DNA from: Oscheius onirici
Lineage: Eukaryota > Nematoda > Chromadorea > Rhabditida > Rhabditidae
Reading direction: 5' to 3'
Assembly (NCBI GenBank): GCA_932521025.1
Contig: OW051470.1
Span: 10,154,501 to 10,218,500 of the forward strand
Length of the DNA: 64,000 nt
Shown in pieces: positions 46,701 through 58,085 of the stretch; the stretch's first letter is position 1, and each line of letters begins with the position of its first letter. A program made the translations under genes and the position numbers. The notes beneath the pieces are model-generated. The model was not told where the DNA came from. It did no database searches and saw only the letters and a program-made list of their open reading frames with translations.

Positions 46701-49700
46701 ACTTGAAATCTCTCACCAGTACCACCTTTAAACTGAGTTCTGTTTTGAGTTGTCGTCTCCATCGGATCAGTGGGCATTTCCCACTGATCGTGACGTTTCT
46801 TCATGTCAAATCGGTCTCCGACTCCTCCGTGAAAAGCATCCATATTTTCGGTCGTTGCATCCAGACGATCATTTGGCCATTCCCACTGATCTTTAGGTCT
46901 CTTCACATGAAATCTCTCGCCTTCTCCTCCCTGGAACTGAGATCTGCTCTGTGTTGTCATATCAAAGGCGTCTGTCGGTTTTTCCCACTGGTCTTTTGGC
47001 CTGGTGATTCCAAATCTATCTCCTGTTCCTCCAACAAACTGACTTCTGTTCTGGGTCAATAAATCCAGCGAGTCAGTAGGTTTCTCCCACTGATCTTTTG
47101 GTCGAGTAGCTTGGAATCTATCGCCTGTTCCTCCTTGAAACTGGCTTCTGCTCTGTGTGGTCATGTCCAAAGCATCAGTTGACTTCTCCCATTGATCCTT
47201 CGGCCGAGTAACTTCAAATCTCTCTCCAGCACCTCCTTGAAAAGTAGACCGATTCATGGTTGTTCCATCTAGAGGATCAGTCGACTTTTCCCATTGATCT
47301 TTTGGTCGATTGATACCAATTCTCTCACCGGTACCTCCAACAAACTCAGATCTGTTCTGAGTCATCCCATCCATCAGTCCTGTTGACTTTTCCCACTGAT
47401 CTTTGGGTTTCGTGATACCGAATCTTTCTCCTGTCCCTCCTTGAAACTGACTTCTGCTCTGAGTGGTCATATCCAAAGCATCAGTTGACTTCTCCCATTG
47501 ATCTTTGGGACGACTCATCTCAAATCTATCTCCAGTACCGCCTTGGAAGACATCTCTGTTACGGTCGCAGTTACGAATAAACTATTTTTCAGCCTACCTG
47601 TTCATTGTAATATTGTCCATCGGATCATTCGGTCTTTCCCATTGATCTTTGGGACGAGTAGCTTCGAATCTCTCTCCCGTTCCTCCATGAAAGGTAGCTC
47701 TGCAAATTATTATTAGATGTGAGCGAAATTTGCAACCTGTTCTGTGTTGCCGACTCAAGCGGATCTGTTAACTTTTCCCACTGGTCCTTCGGCTTTGTGA
47801 TTCCGAATCTTTCCCCAGTGCCGCCCTGGAACTGACTCCGGCTCTGAGTTGTCATATCCAAAGCATCTGTCGATTTCTCCCACTGGTCCTTCGGTCGAGT
47901 AATACCGAATCTCTCTCCAGTTCCTCCTTGAAATTCTGTTCGGCTGTGACTCATGGCGTCCAGTGGAGCGGTTGACTTTTCCCACTGATCTTTTGGCCTG
48001 GTGATTCCAAATCTTTCTCCAGTGCCGCCTTGATACTCGGATTGGTTCATTGAAGTACCATCCATCGGTCCAGTTGTTCTTTCCCACTGGTCTCTCGGTC
48101 GCATTGCTTCAAACCGCTCTCCAGTACCTCCTTGAAATTGAGTCCGGTTATGAGTAGTGACATCCAGAGGATCAGTCGCTTTTTCCCACTGATCTTTCGG
48201 CTTGGTGATTTCAAATCTCTCACCAATACCTCCAACAAACTCAGATCTGTTCTGAGTCATCCCATCCATCGGTCCTGTTGACTTTTCCCACTGATCTTTG
48301 GGTTTCGTGATACCGAATCTTTCTCCTGTCCCTCCTTGAAACTGACTTCTGCTCTGAGTGGTCATATCCAAAGCATCAGTTGACTTCTCCCATTGATCTT
48401 TGGGACGACTCATCTCAAATCTATCTCCAGTACCGCCTTGGAAGACATCTCTGTTACAAAACCAGTTAAGACAAAGCGATTTTTCTGTCTACCTGTTCAT
48501 GGTACTATTAGACATCTGATCATTCGGTCTTTCCCATTGATCCTTGGGCTTGGTGATTCCGTATCTCTCACCAATGCCACCTTGAAACTGACTCTTGCTC
48601 TGTGTCATTGAATCCAATGGGTCAGTAGATTTCTCCAATTGATCTTTCGGGCGGGTAATTCCAAATCTTTCTCCATTTCCACCTTGAAACTCGGATCTGT
48701 TCATTGACGTTCCGTCCATCGGTCCAGTTGATTTTTCCCACTGGTCCTTCGGCTTTGTAATTCCGAATCTTTCTCCAGTGCCGCCTTGAAATTCAGTCCG
48801 GCTGTGAGTCATGGCATCCAAAGGATCGGTAGACTTTTCCCACTGGTCTTTCGGTCGAGTAGCTTGAAATCTCTCTCCTGGTCCGCCATGAAACTGGCTT
48901 CTACTTTGAGTAGTCATATCCAAAGCATCTGTTGACTTCTCCCACTGATCCTTCGGCTTCGCGATCCCGAATCTCTCTCCAGTACCGCCTTGAAACGTAG
49001 CCCTGTTTAGAGTTGTTCCGTCCAAAGGATCTGCTGACTTCTCCCATTGATCTTTCGGTCGAGCAATACCGAATCTTTCACCAGTTCCACCTTGAAATTC
49101 AGTCCGACTATGAGTAATGGCATCCAGAGGATCAGTCGACTTTTCCCACTGGTCTTGCGGTTTTATCACAGTATGTCTCTCACCAACACCTCCTTGGAAG
49201 ATATCTCTGATACAATTTCATTTCAAAACAAAACAATCTCTCTCCCTACCTGTTCAATGTGCTGTTTGACATCGGATCATTTGGTCTCTCCCATTGATCT
49301 CTGGGACGAGTTGCTTCGAACCTCTCTCCCGTTCCTCCTTGGTAAGTTTCCCTGCCCAAACTCAATTGAATTTCTAGTAAATCCTCACCTGTGATGAGTA
49401 GTAGAGTCCATTGTTCCTTCCAGCCGACCAAACTGGTCTGTAGGCTTCACAGTGGCATATCTTTCTCCAACTGTTCCTTGGAAAGTGTCTCTGAGAGCAA
49501 ATCGGTGATACAGAGTGACAAAGAGACCTACCTGGAATGAGAACTGACGTCCATCGGTTCTGTATTCAATTGGATTTGATTTCTCGGCCGGATCATCTCA
49601 AATCTTTCTGGCACGCCTCCTTGAAAGGTGGCTCTAAATCAAATTCATAGCCTTTTCCCAAAAAAACTTACTTATTAGTGGAAACATAGTGGTTGATAGC

Positions 49701-49706
49701 GGCCAT
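43742..49706 (-). CDS. Large protein of 34-aa repeats, SAXO/Mn-like (microtubule-associated?)
   Basis: The gene starts MAAINHYVSTN at 49706 and ends near 43742. The main 3' exon alone holds 36 units of 34 residues, and shorter 5' exons bring the total to roughly 50 or more. Each unit has PKDQ(W/F/Y)EK, then a conserved hydrophobic-D pair (MD/LD), TTQNR or TTQSR, and FQGG.GERF. There is no signal peptide or membrane segment; the protein is highly polar. Spacing of P, an aromatic residue, M/L, TT and an aromatic residue resembles the Mn modules of SAXO/MAP6 proteins that bind stabilised or axonemal microtubules. That link is an inference from pattern only. 5' introns fall in the same register and phase 2 of the unit (NR codon), so exons duplicated as whole units. 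The last about 25 residues are uncertain because a 38-nt intron near 43,850 may change the C-terminus. Confidence 0.8.
44433..44789 (-). repeat. Block identical to 45963-46319 inside the repeat gene
   Basis: About 357 bp covering units 28-30 of the main exon match units 13-15 with no difference I can see, at a spacing of exactly 1,530 bp (15 units of 102 bp). Neighbouring units differ at many sites. Confidence 0.88.
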
Positions 49707-49944
49707 ACTGACGACTAGAATTGGCTTGTTTGGAAGCGTTAATCACGAACCCATGGCAACCACCGGCCGCTGTTTGCCACTTCCCTCCCTATTCATAAAT
49801 GGCTTTTCTCTGTTGATATTGAGGGTAGTGGAAAACATGCGTAGTCATCACGATGGCCAGGAAATGTCAGAAAACACGAGTCCATGTGTTGTTACAGGAG
49901 ACGCGAAGTAGACAAAAGGTTCATTCGGAGTCCCAAGTTTGAAG

Positions 49945-50400
49945 TGTCACAAGCGCACTTCTATTTACAATAACAAGGTTGGCAACTCTTCCAGGGCTAA
50001 AGTAGAAATTCATGACTTCGCTCTATCGCGGAGTCCAAGTTTCCTTTCATTCCTCCTTTGTTACTCTCCTTCAGGTACTCTCCCTGACTCTCCAAAGAAA
50101 CTACCGAAATTATATTTGAACCCACTCCCTCCCAAGCCTACTTTCAAAATGTAGGACCTGAACGGGTCGCCCGGCCCGTTCTTAGCAGTCTCAATCCTAC
50201 TGTCCCTCCACTTGTCACTCTGTTCCAGTCACACAGACCCAGTAAGAAACTATCAAACTCATAAGAATCTTTGGCGCATTTGCTTTTCCTGCCACGACTT
50301 GTTAAAAACTAATTTGTGCACAAAGCGCCCCTACTTATCCTCAATTAAAGCTTCAGACACACACAAACACACACAGACTTGAGAGCAATTTAAAGTGGAT
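49945..50400. repeat. Dispersed repeat R4, copy 2 (inverted)
   Basis: Complement of the 41740-42290 copy: AAGTAGAAATTCATGACTTC, TTATATTTGAACCCACTCCC, AAAATGTAGGACCTGAACGG, CTGTTCCAGTCACACAGACC. Lies between the start of the repeat-protein gene and the exon-like pair at 50.5-51.1 kb. Confidence 0.8.
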
Positions 50401-50502
50401 AGAAATACACAAAACAACAAATTATTATTACACAATTAGTCGCTTCTCAACACCATGTTTTCCAGAACAAAAATCTTTTCTCATAATTTTTTGACAGAGA
50501 GT

Positions 50503-50623
50503 TTATGTTCGAGTTGGCAGTACCCAGGGAACTGTAGCTGCTGCTGCTCTCGTCTCTGGCTCCACGGAGGTAGACGAAACGATAGACTTGTTCGACATTC
50601 CAACATCCGAAGACGTTGTGTAA
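50503..50623 (-). other. Exon-like copy A, terminal, of an unrecognised gene
   Basis: AAAACTTCAG is followed by an open frame (YTTSSDVGMSNKSIVS ... TSVEPETRAAAATVPW) and TAA at 50503-50505. A related exon-like sequence is at 50989-51071. The preceding intronic about 60 bp are also similar. No family recognised. Confidence 0.4.
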
Positions 50624-50988
50624 CTGAAGTTTTGTTTTGCTCAAAAGCTGACATAACTTGACAAAGCACGTTTTTCTCACAAAAGCCTCTTTTCGATTGC
50701 AATTATGAATATAATGCATACAACTTCTCAAAGTTTTGTTAAACAGGGATAACACCGCTCTTCCAGGGCTACAGTTACCTACTATCCCCTCCTTTTTTCT
50801 TGGCCTGAAACTTGAAAACTGTTTCTGTATTGGTACTACCAAAAGCAGAAGCAAAGTCTTCGTCTCCCAGTACTGACTTGTCTAAACTTGTTACTATTAA
50901 CTCGTTTCCCCTTAATTGCGCACAAATCTCTCCATTTTGGTTGCCAATTAAATTTGTAGAATTGTTCAAACCAAATGACCTACTTGAC

Positions 50989-51071
50989 CTTTGGGAGGAG
51001 CCTCTTGCTCCACGGAGGTAGTCGAGGTGATGAAGTTGTCCGCCATCCCAACAGACGTGGACGTTGTGTAA
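50989..51071 (-). other. Exon-like copy B of the same unrecognised gene
   Basis: TAAACTTCAG precedes YTTSTSVGMADNFITS ... TSVEQEAPPK, with a possible donor AAAG|GTCAAG. Changes from copy A include synonymous ones in this frame (TCT/TCC, GGA/GGG), which supports coding origin. It may be an internal alternative exon or a tandem gene fragment. Confidence 0.4.
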
Positions 51072-51663
51072 CTGAAGTTTATTTCATTATTTGCAAAAAA
51101 ATTTTAATTGTTTTTTTTCTTCGCAAAAACCTGCTTTTCAATTGCATTTGTGCATAATGCACACAATTTCTCAAAACTTAGTAAAATTGGCTTTCAGAAA
51201 AAAATTAGTTAGAAACGGGCCTAGGAACAAATATATGTAGTCCGTACAATTTCTACGAAGAATAAATGGACCATTAAAAAGTTTGCTGTGAGACCAGTAT
51301 AACATGAAAACGTTGGATACTAAGCCAAAATAACGCAGCCAAAACTTCCTCCTTCCCCTTCTCCTCTTCAAGTCGTTGGCAACGGGCCTAGCCTCGATAC
51401 ATCTCGCTTCTCGTCCCTTTGTCTCTCTCAGACTCTGGCTACCAAAATTCCTTTTGAAAAATGATCCTTTCTCATACATACATTTATTCACAAATTCACG
51501 CCCCTGGCGAGTGTGGATCTCACAGTTTTCCATTCGGCTGATGTCCGGTGCCACCAGTCTGTTCCAGCCACTGAGCAAGTATCTTCTGATTTGAGAAGAT
51601 TTCCATTTTTGCAATCTTCTCAGATCAGAGTAGCTTCAGCCAGAGTATTTTCTTTCTCCAATC

Positions 51664-54040
51664 CTAGAGCTTAGTCCGTTCCCGTACTCTGTCGTTTGAC
51701 CATCTGTCTAGAATATTGATACCGATCATCCGTCTCTCCATTCGTCTTTGACATACTTCAATGTACTGCTTGTCTACTTCTTTCAAAGTCCAGGTCTCAG
51801 CTCCATAAAGTGCTACGGGAGTAACGTGGCTTTCAAACAACGTCGTCCTCTTTGCCATTGGAATGTGTCTGCTGGTCAGCATGTTGGATATCTTGTTGAA
51901 GGCCCCGTACGCTTGTCCCATTCTCCTCTTGACCTCTTCCGAATCGCAGAGTGGGATGGATACCTTAGCTCCCAAGAAGACAAAACTGTCCACAAAGTCT
52001 ATTTTCGCTCCATTGATGTTTAGCGGAGCTTTGTTTACTATGTTGGACATGAGTACGATCTTTTTTGCATTAATTTCCAGTCCAACCGTACTCATTTCGT
52101 TCGTCAGCTTGATCATCTTCCGTTCCATGCCTGGGCGGCTTCTGACAAAGAGTACGAGGTAATCTGCGTATCCAAGAGTCGTCAGCTGTTGACGATTGAC
52201 CCTAATTCCTTCGTTTCCCCAGTCGATCTTGTTGAATGCATAACTCAGAGTGGCGTTGAAGAGTTTAGGACTGAGCACGTCTCCTTCCCCTTCTCCTCTT
52301 CTTACATCGATTGGGACTCGACTGCCGTTGATCAGGATTGCAGAAGGCAGATTGGTTTGAAGTTGGCCGGATCGTCTGTGTCACCTGATTTGTGGAGCAG
52401 AGTAACAATCGCTTCTGTCAATCCTTTGGGAACGCTTCCTCCATTCACAAGGTGGTTCAAGATGTTGCAGATGATGATCCCGGCTTCCTCTTTGGCATGG
52501 AACAGCATTTCAGGCGTAAGACCATCCGAACCAGCGGCGCTCGATCGTCGTAATTGAGCAATGGCATGAATCACCTCATTTGGCTCGAATGGAGGGAGGT
52601 CTTCAAACTCGCGGTCCGCTGTAGGAAGGACTAATCCACGGGCAGAGTAGAGATTGTCGAAGAAATCCTTGAACTTCTCATGGTGGCCGTCTGCGAGAAG
52701 TTATAGGTGTTCGGCGTTGCGGCAAGCATCCTTCTCCTTATCGTTCGAATGGACCAGACGGCATTTCTCAAACTTCTTCCTCGTTCAACAGCCCTTCTTA
52801 ATGCTTCTTTTCTGGCTAGCAGGTCATCTCTAAGCATTCTTCTTGCCTGTTGGGAAAGAACAGAGTACGTTATCCTTCCTCTTGCAGTATTGTCATTTCT
52901 GGCGACTCTTCGGGATTGAATGATTGCTCTTGTTGCAGCAGAGATCCGTCTTCAATCTCTGTTTCAGATCTTCATACTGCTTGTCCGCTGATCGGTTGTC
53001 GTCGCAAATGCTATCCTCGAGAAGGTTGTCTTTGAAGGTAGATGGGACAAATATCTGGTTCTGCTTTCGAGTGAGTCGTCTTCTCTTCTTCTTTAAGTTC
53101 TGCCTCCAAAATAGCATTCTGATCATTCTGTGGTCCGAATTGAAGTCGAACTTGTTGAGAACAGAGACATCTTTCACGTGTAGCGATCTTCTGGCAGCTA
53201 TAAAATCGATTTGGATAAGAGTACGTCCATTGGGGCTTCTCCAGGTCCAGAGTCTTTTGGGGTCTTTCTCGAAGGTTGTACTCCAAATCCGTAGTTTGTG
53301 AGCACGACACAGTTCCACGAGCAGCTTCCCTCTGTTGTTCCCTGGATGAAGCGTCGCAATTCCTATTATGTCACTATTTGTGTCATCTCTTCCAACCTTT
53401 GAATTGAAGTCGCCCAAGAGAAGTGACGTGAATCGTCTGGGAGTGCAAGACAGCAGCAATTCCGTATCCGCCAAGAACTCATCATACTCTTCCTCTGTAG
53501 ATGCCGAAGTGGGAGCTAACCGGTAACCATGTAGAGCTTCAAGTATAGAAGGGTCAGAGTAGCCAATCTTGCCGAACGAGGTGTGAAGATGGCCTCGTTT
53601 GCGTACTCCTCCTTGACCAGAAATCCTACTCCGTGTTGCGATAGCATAGTATGTCCGCTCCAGAACAGCGCATCTTTCGATTCCAGGAACTCTGTACTGC
53701 CTTGCCCATGAAGACGAATTTCGTTCAGCGCAAGGACATCCCATTTGATAGATCTTAGTGCTTATTGCAGTTCGACTTGACGTGAGGTACCCAGTAGAGA
53801 GCGAACATTGAATGTGGCACAGGCAAACATCGCTGACATGGTCTCTTCCGAGATTGGTGGGCAGAGTACGTCCGGATTGCCCAAGCCTTCTTCGGACGGA
53901 TAGAATGTCTCCTCTTCCTGTAGTTGTCTTCTGATTGTTCCTCTGTTGATCCGCTTCGAAGAGAGTTCCGAGTAGGGTTGGAGACAGTAGCGGACTTGGT
54001 AGCTTGTTTTCGGCAGAGTAGAGCAGAGGCAATTAGCAAC
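51664..54040 (-). mobile_element. RTE-type LINE, inactive relic
   Basis: The order is an AP-type endonuclease (ATFNVRSLLGTSRQVE start near 53,810; LLLGDFNSKVG; NSDHRMI), then reverse transcriptase. The RT pieces are SSAAGSDGLTPEMLF, DVLSPKLFNATLSYAF and TTLGYADYLVLF, followed by the RTE C-terminal ALYGAETWTLKEVD and QRRMERRMIGINILDR, and TAG at 51664. It is not functional: the frame shifts several times, the catalytic YADD is YADY, and about 100 or more residues between NFKPICLLQS and the DVLSPKLFN part are missing. A separate RTE fragment is at 37904-38760. Confidence 0.9.
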
Positions 54041-54134
54041 TATCCACAAGGCAATTAAAAACAAACATCTACCCTTTCTCATATATATTTCTCGTTTATT
54101 AGACAGAAAATTCATCTGTTCTCTCGATTCCTCT

Positions 54135-55032
54135 TCAGAAGATAAAATCGATTCTCGTATCATCAGCAGCTCCATCTCCCAGACTCTGCACCGTATCTTC
54201 GGGAAAGTTGAATCCATGCGGCGGACTGTCGATCTCGGATCCCTCGATGCTACCACTGGTAGTCACGCAGGCCTCGATGTTGCTCCCAGACAGAGAGTCC
54301 TCGATCGAGCAGTGCAAGATGGCAGTTTCCATGGAACTGTAGCAGCTGCTGCTGCTCTGGGTACTGGCGCTGGGACTATCCTCACGGGCCGTCTCCAGAT
54401 ACCACGAGACGCTGTTCGAGGTCGTCGTGGCTTCGACTCCGGAATCGCTCGGCCAGCGGAAGCTGTTCACGGTGTTCAGGCCGGAAGAGTTGGCGTCGAG
54501 GTCGGACGAGCCCGTCTGCATCGTCGAGGCTCCTCTGGCAGTACTGGTCGATCTCTCCGTGGCCGGAAGCTCCTCGCTAAAACATGGAATGCTTATAGAG
54601 GCTTCGTAGAATGACCTCAAATTGGCTAGTTAATAGCTAGCTAATAGCTATGCATCTTTTTACATGAACTGCCAGCCTTCAAATCTCAAATGTTTGATCT
54701 TATTTTGAAGCCTATTCCTTGAAAAAGACGGTAAAATAACTTTCCAGAACAGAAAACGATGTCAGAACAATCTGCAATTTCACGCGGCGTCTAACGCCTC
54801 AGATTTCAGCGCGACAGTGCACTTATGAACTCCCATTTTTGCAAAGATCTAGCCCTTGTTCTTCTCCGCAACTTTATAGAACGCCAAAAATTTCGAAAAG
54901 CTCATTTTAACTCAAAAAACTGCATTTGGTCGTTGCCGGCCAGCTCAAAACAACTCGATTTTCGACTTCAACCCCAAAAACTAAGAAATCCTACCGGAAA
55001 GCAGTGTTGAAGACGTCCGTATTGATGTCCAT
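54135..55032 (-). CDS. Small serine/threonine-rich acidic protein, unrecognised
   Basis: Two exons (54995-55032 and 54135-54576) joined in phase 2 give about 159 aa starting MDINTDVFNTAFREELPATE and ending DDTRIDFIF. It has many Ser, Thr, Asp and Glu, a run SSSSCYSS, no membrane segment and no recognised domain. It is probably intrinsically disordered. It starts 169 bp after the RIOK3 stop on the same strand, a spacing like nematode operons, with a possible AATTAG leader acceptor between them. The LINE relic begins just beyond its stop, so the 3' UTR may be affected. Confidence 0.65.
54685..54800 (+). repeat. Dispersed element R2, copy 7
   Basis: TTTGATCTTATTTTGAAGCC ... GTAAAATAACTTTCCAGAAC ... 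TCAGAACAATCTGCAATTT ... CGCGGCGTCTAACGCC. Inside the intron of the serine-rich gene. Confidence 0.75.
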
Positions 55033-55201
55033 TTGCTCGCTATTGTGATTGTTTTCCCCCTAATTAGTTTTTACTTTCAAAAAATACAATGTTTTGTATA
55101 AAAATCAACAAATTTATGAGTCTCACTGGAACCATCTGTTAATCTGTTAATTACATCGAAAAATAAACAAAAAAAAACGCTGTACAAAAAGAGAGCTTCT
55201 T

Positions 55202-58085
55202 CTAATTGAAGGCTCTGGCTGGGGACTCGCCTCGCTTGGGCTTTTCGGCATTGTACAGACGGAGGTCCATGTCGGCTGGGGCCTGCTTGTCGTTTCGCTG
55301 CGTCACCGTCCGATTCTCGACGGAGAAGGCTTCGGCCTAAAATGGGTCATTTTTAAGCGGAATTTCATTCAAATAGTCTCCCTTGGCTAAACAGCCTAAA
55401 ATATTACCTGTAGCGTCAAATTTTCTCCTTCCTTCATGTCCAAGCCGGTGACTTCGTTGAAAATGGTCACAGCTGTTGGCAGATTGATCGTTCCGATATT
55501 GGCGAAAAATTCCAGCACATTTTCAATGTCTCTATAACTTTTTTATTTAAAAAACGGGCTGAAAAAGTACCTGGAGAGGAAATAAAGGTGTCGGGGATGT
55601 GAAATGTCCATGGCCTGAGAGACGTCAATGGCGTAGACTTTGCCATTGAGAAGGAGAAGGTTGAACTCGCTCAAATCGCCGTGAACGAGGCGACATTCCT
55701 TGTACATGCGGTCAATTATCTGAACTTGCTTTTGAAACTAAACTTAATTGAAAAACGAACCGTCTGAGTCTGAAGGAAGAAGTCAGTTCGTTCCTCATCA
55801 GTGAAAAAGTCCCAGTCGACATTACGGAGTCTCGGGGCGGCTTCTCCCTGGAAAGGGGCGGATGAGACTAGATGAATGGGTGGTTTGAATACTGGGAAAT
55901 TGCAAAAGTTGACCTAAATTGAGTTATCCTGGTCTGTTCCCATCAGGGTTGGGCGAACGTTCGTGTTCGTTGTTCGTTTTAACCAAACACGAACACGAAC
56001 AATTCGTGTTCGAGGGCGAACACGGCACTGGCGAATGTTCGTGTTCGTTTGACGAACAAAAAGCTGAAAATTTCGCTGTTCGAGGCTCGAACAGAGTTCA
56101 AAAGGGCACGAACACGAGCATATTATCCAGTACTAATGACAATACTCCTAGGCTGTGGGAGTCAAAGGCATCAAAAATTTTCTTAGCCCCTTGGATTCCC
56201 CACTCATTTCCAGTTTATTACAAACCTTCTTTTTTGTTAGGTTAATCATCAAACGACTGATTCTTACAAAAAAAACCGTGATTTGAGAGAAAATACGTGA
56301 AATGTTCGAGTTGTGTTCGTGTTCGCATGTTCGTTAGCGAACAAACATTGGGACGGCGAACAGTTCGTGTTCGGCCCAAAAAATTTTGGGGATGTTCGGT
56401 TTAACCCTGGTTCCCATTCTTATCTGACAAGTGGTCTAGAATTTGGATAGAGCCTCATTCTCACAAGTCTTCTGAATAGATTCAATTCAGTTCAGAAGGT
56501 AAAGCACAGGAAAATGTACGAACTGAGAGAGAACAGGATGTTTTGGAAAAAGTTGTTAAAAAGATGAAAGCTGTCAAAGAGCAAGGAGGTCAAAAAACGA
56601 CACTCCTGCCTAGATCCGATCCGACTGTAAGAGTACAGGAAGACCAGCTACTGGCGATACTTAGGGTACGGTGGGAGTAACTTAAAATGGATCCTCAAAA
56701 CTCACATTTTCGCCAATGAACGTCATGGCGAGAATGTTCTTCTTTAGCTTGATTGGTTCCGGACATGGCAGACCATTGTTTGTCATCCGTTTGAGATTCA
56801 TAAACTCCCTCTCGGCCCAGATTTTCAGCACTCCTCTGGGATTCTTGAAGCGGAAGTCGTCCTTCACGTACTCTCCTCTAAAATTAAGACTTGATACCAA
56901 CATTGAAAATTTCGTACCTATTTTTGAATTCAGACAGCGTCGTCTTGTAAACTTTCACAGCAAAGTGATTGTCCTCATTTGTGCCCTGTACAGCTTGTAA
57001 AACGGCCGATTCCTACAAATTATGGCTTATTTTGGACAAACGTTATAAATTCACTTTTCCCGTGGCGATGACTCCATAAATTCGATCGAAAACGCCCTGA
57101 TTGATCCATTTGAAGAGGGCGATACGGGCATTCGCGTCGACTGACGTCTCCATTGTGGCTTTTTCCTCCTAAATTTGTGCGTTATTCATATTTTTTAAGC
57201 AAAAATACCTTGTCCTTGAGTCGATGTTGTCGTTTGACCTCGTTTTTGGCAAAACTGCGCAGCTTGTTGTAGACCTTGTTGCTGATTTCAGCCGAAGACA
57301 TGTCTCCAACTCGGATTCCAACGTTGTCCTGCAAAAACGTCAATAAAAAAGGTGTGAGAACAGAAATTTGAAGGCCAGAAATGAGAAGAATGGTCCCGGC
57401 CTCAGAATCTATTGGATTTGACTTCGAACGAGAAAAAAAGACTTACATTTAGAGATTTATCGGCATTTCTCCTGCCACAATTGCTGGCGTCGTGTTTTGT
57501 GATGAATTCGCCGTTCTCACCGCGCCGGATTGTCGACGGCTGATGGGCTTCGTCCAGCTTCGCGTACAACATGGCCGTGGCCATTTCCCGAAGTTCGTCG
57601 TCGTCTTCACCTTCTTCATCTTCGTCATCGGACTCTTGCTTTGCACAGGGACGGTATTTTTCCGGTGTCAGGAAGACTAAAACTCATGAACATACAAAAA
57701 TAGCAGAGAAAACATACAGGATTTGGAGCCCTGCTGTTTATCTTGTTCCAATCGATCCAGCATCTCGTTTTCGCGGTCAAATTCAGCCTGAAGAGCTCGG
57801 GCCAGGTCCTCGTCGTTGTCAAACTTCTACATGCGCTTGTTTGCAAAAAAAAGTGGAAAAACTGACGTCTACAGCGCTGAGAGCTAAAGCCATGGCGAGG
57901 TCTCGTTGTTCTTCATCCTCAACTAGCGAATGAGCCAAATCTTCACTCATTATTTCTGCAAACGAGACGACGGGCTCTTCTACCTCAAAATGTCTGGTTA
58001 AATCAACTGAAAACAAGAAAGTTACCTCATCAGGTGCCTTATTCCAAGGATTCTTCGCGTTTGCGTGTTCGCCACAGCTGGACAT
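55202..58085 (-). CDS. RIOK3: RIO kinase 3 orthologue
   Basis: RIOK3 is an atypical protein kinase linked to late 40S ribosome maturation and cytosolic signalling. The N-terminus [20 protein letters not shown] followed by [14 protein letters not shown] matches the RIOK3-specific 'CPW ... SLADVMSEQLA' region, which RIOK1 lacks. Next come [14 protein letters not shown] and the kinase: nucleotide loop IATGKESAV, lysine strand [28 protein letters not shown] (a RIOK3 hallmark), hinge-side [19 protein letters not shown], catalytic VHGDLSEFN and metal-binding IDVSQ. All key residues are present. The ATG at 58085 lies about 43 bp after a TTTTCAG acceptor. One intron carries a hAT-like element (55944-56409). 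The gene is divergent from PSMD11 across 706 bp. Confidence 0.94.
55944..56409. mobile_element. Non-autonomous hAT-like element (466 bp)
   Basis: CAGGGTTGGGCGAAC at the left and GTTCGGTTTAACCCTG at the right form imperfect terminal inverted repeats. The 8-bp direct repeat GTTCCCAT flanks it exactly (55936-55943, 56410-56417). Subterminal regions are packed with GAACACGAAC/GTTCGTGTTCG in both orientations, as expected for transposase-binding repeats. No transposase ORF. Inside a RIOK3 intron. Confidence 0.92.

Noticed and set aside
44093-47716. Many plus-strand open frames across the repeat gene
   Set aside because: They are antisense shadows of a 102-bp in-frame tandem repeat. Their length follows from the repeat period being a multiple of three, and the minus strand carries the splice sites and sensible protein.
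43742-49700. Regularly spaced repeats that might suggest a CRISPR array
   Set aside because: Units are 102 bp, contiguous, coding and without spacers, in a eukaryotic genome.
51171-51614. 147-codon minus-strand open frame
   Set aside because: Lies just downstream of the LINE stop and has no domain. It is most likely LINE 3' tail plus flanking sequence.
55944-56409. GTTCG-rich intronic sequence as an enhancer or satellite
   Set aside because: Terminal inverted repeats and an exact 8-bp target duplication show a transposon-like insertion instead.
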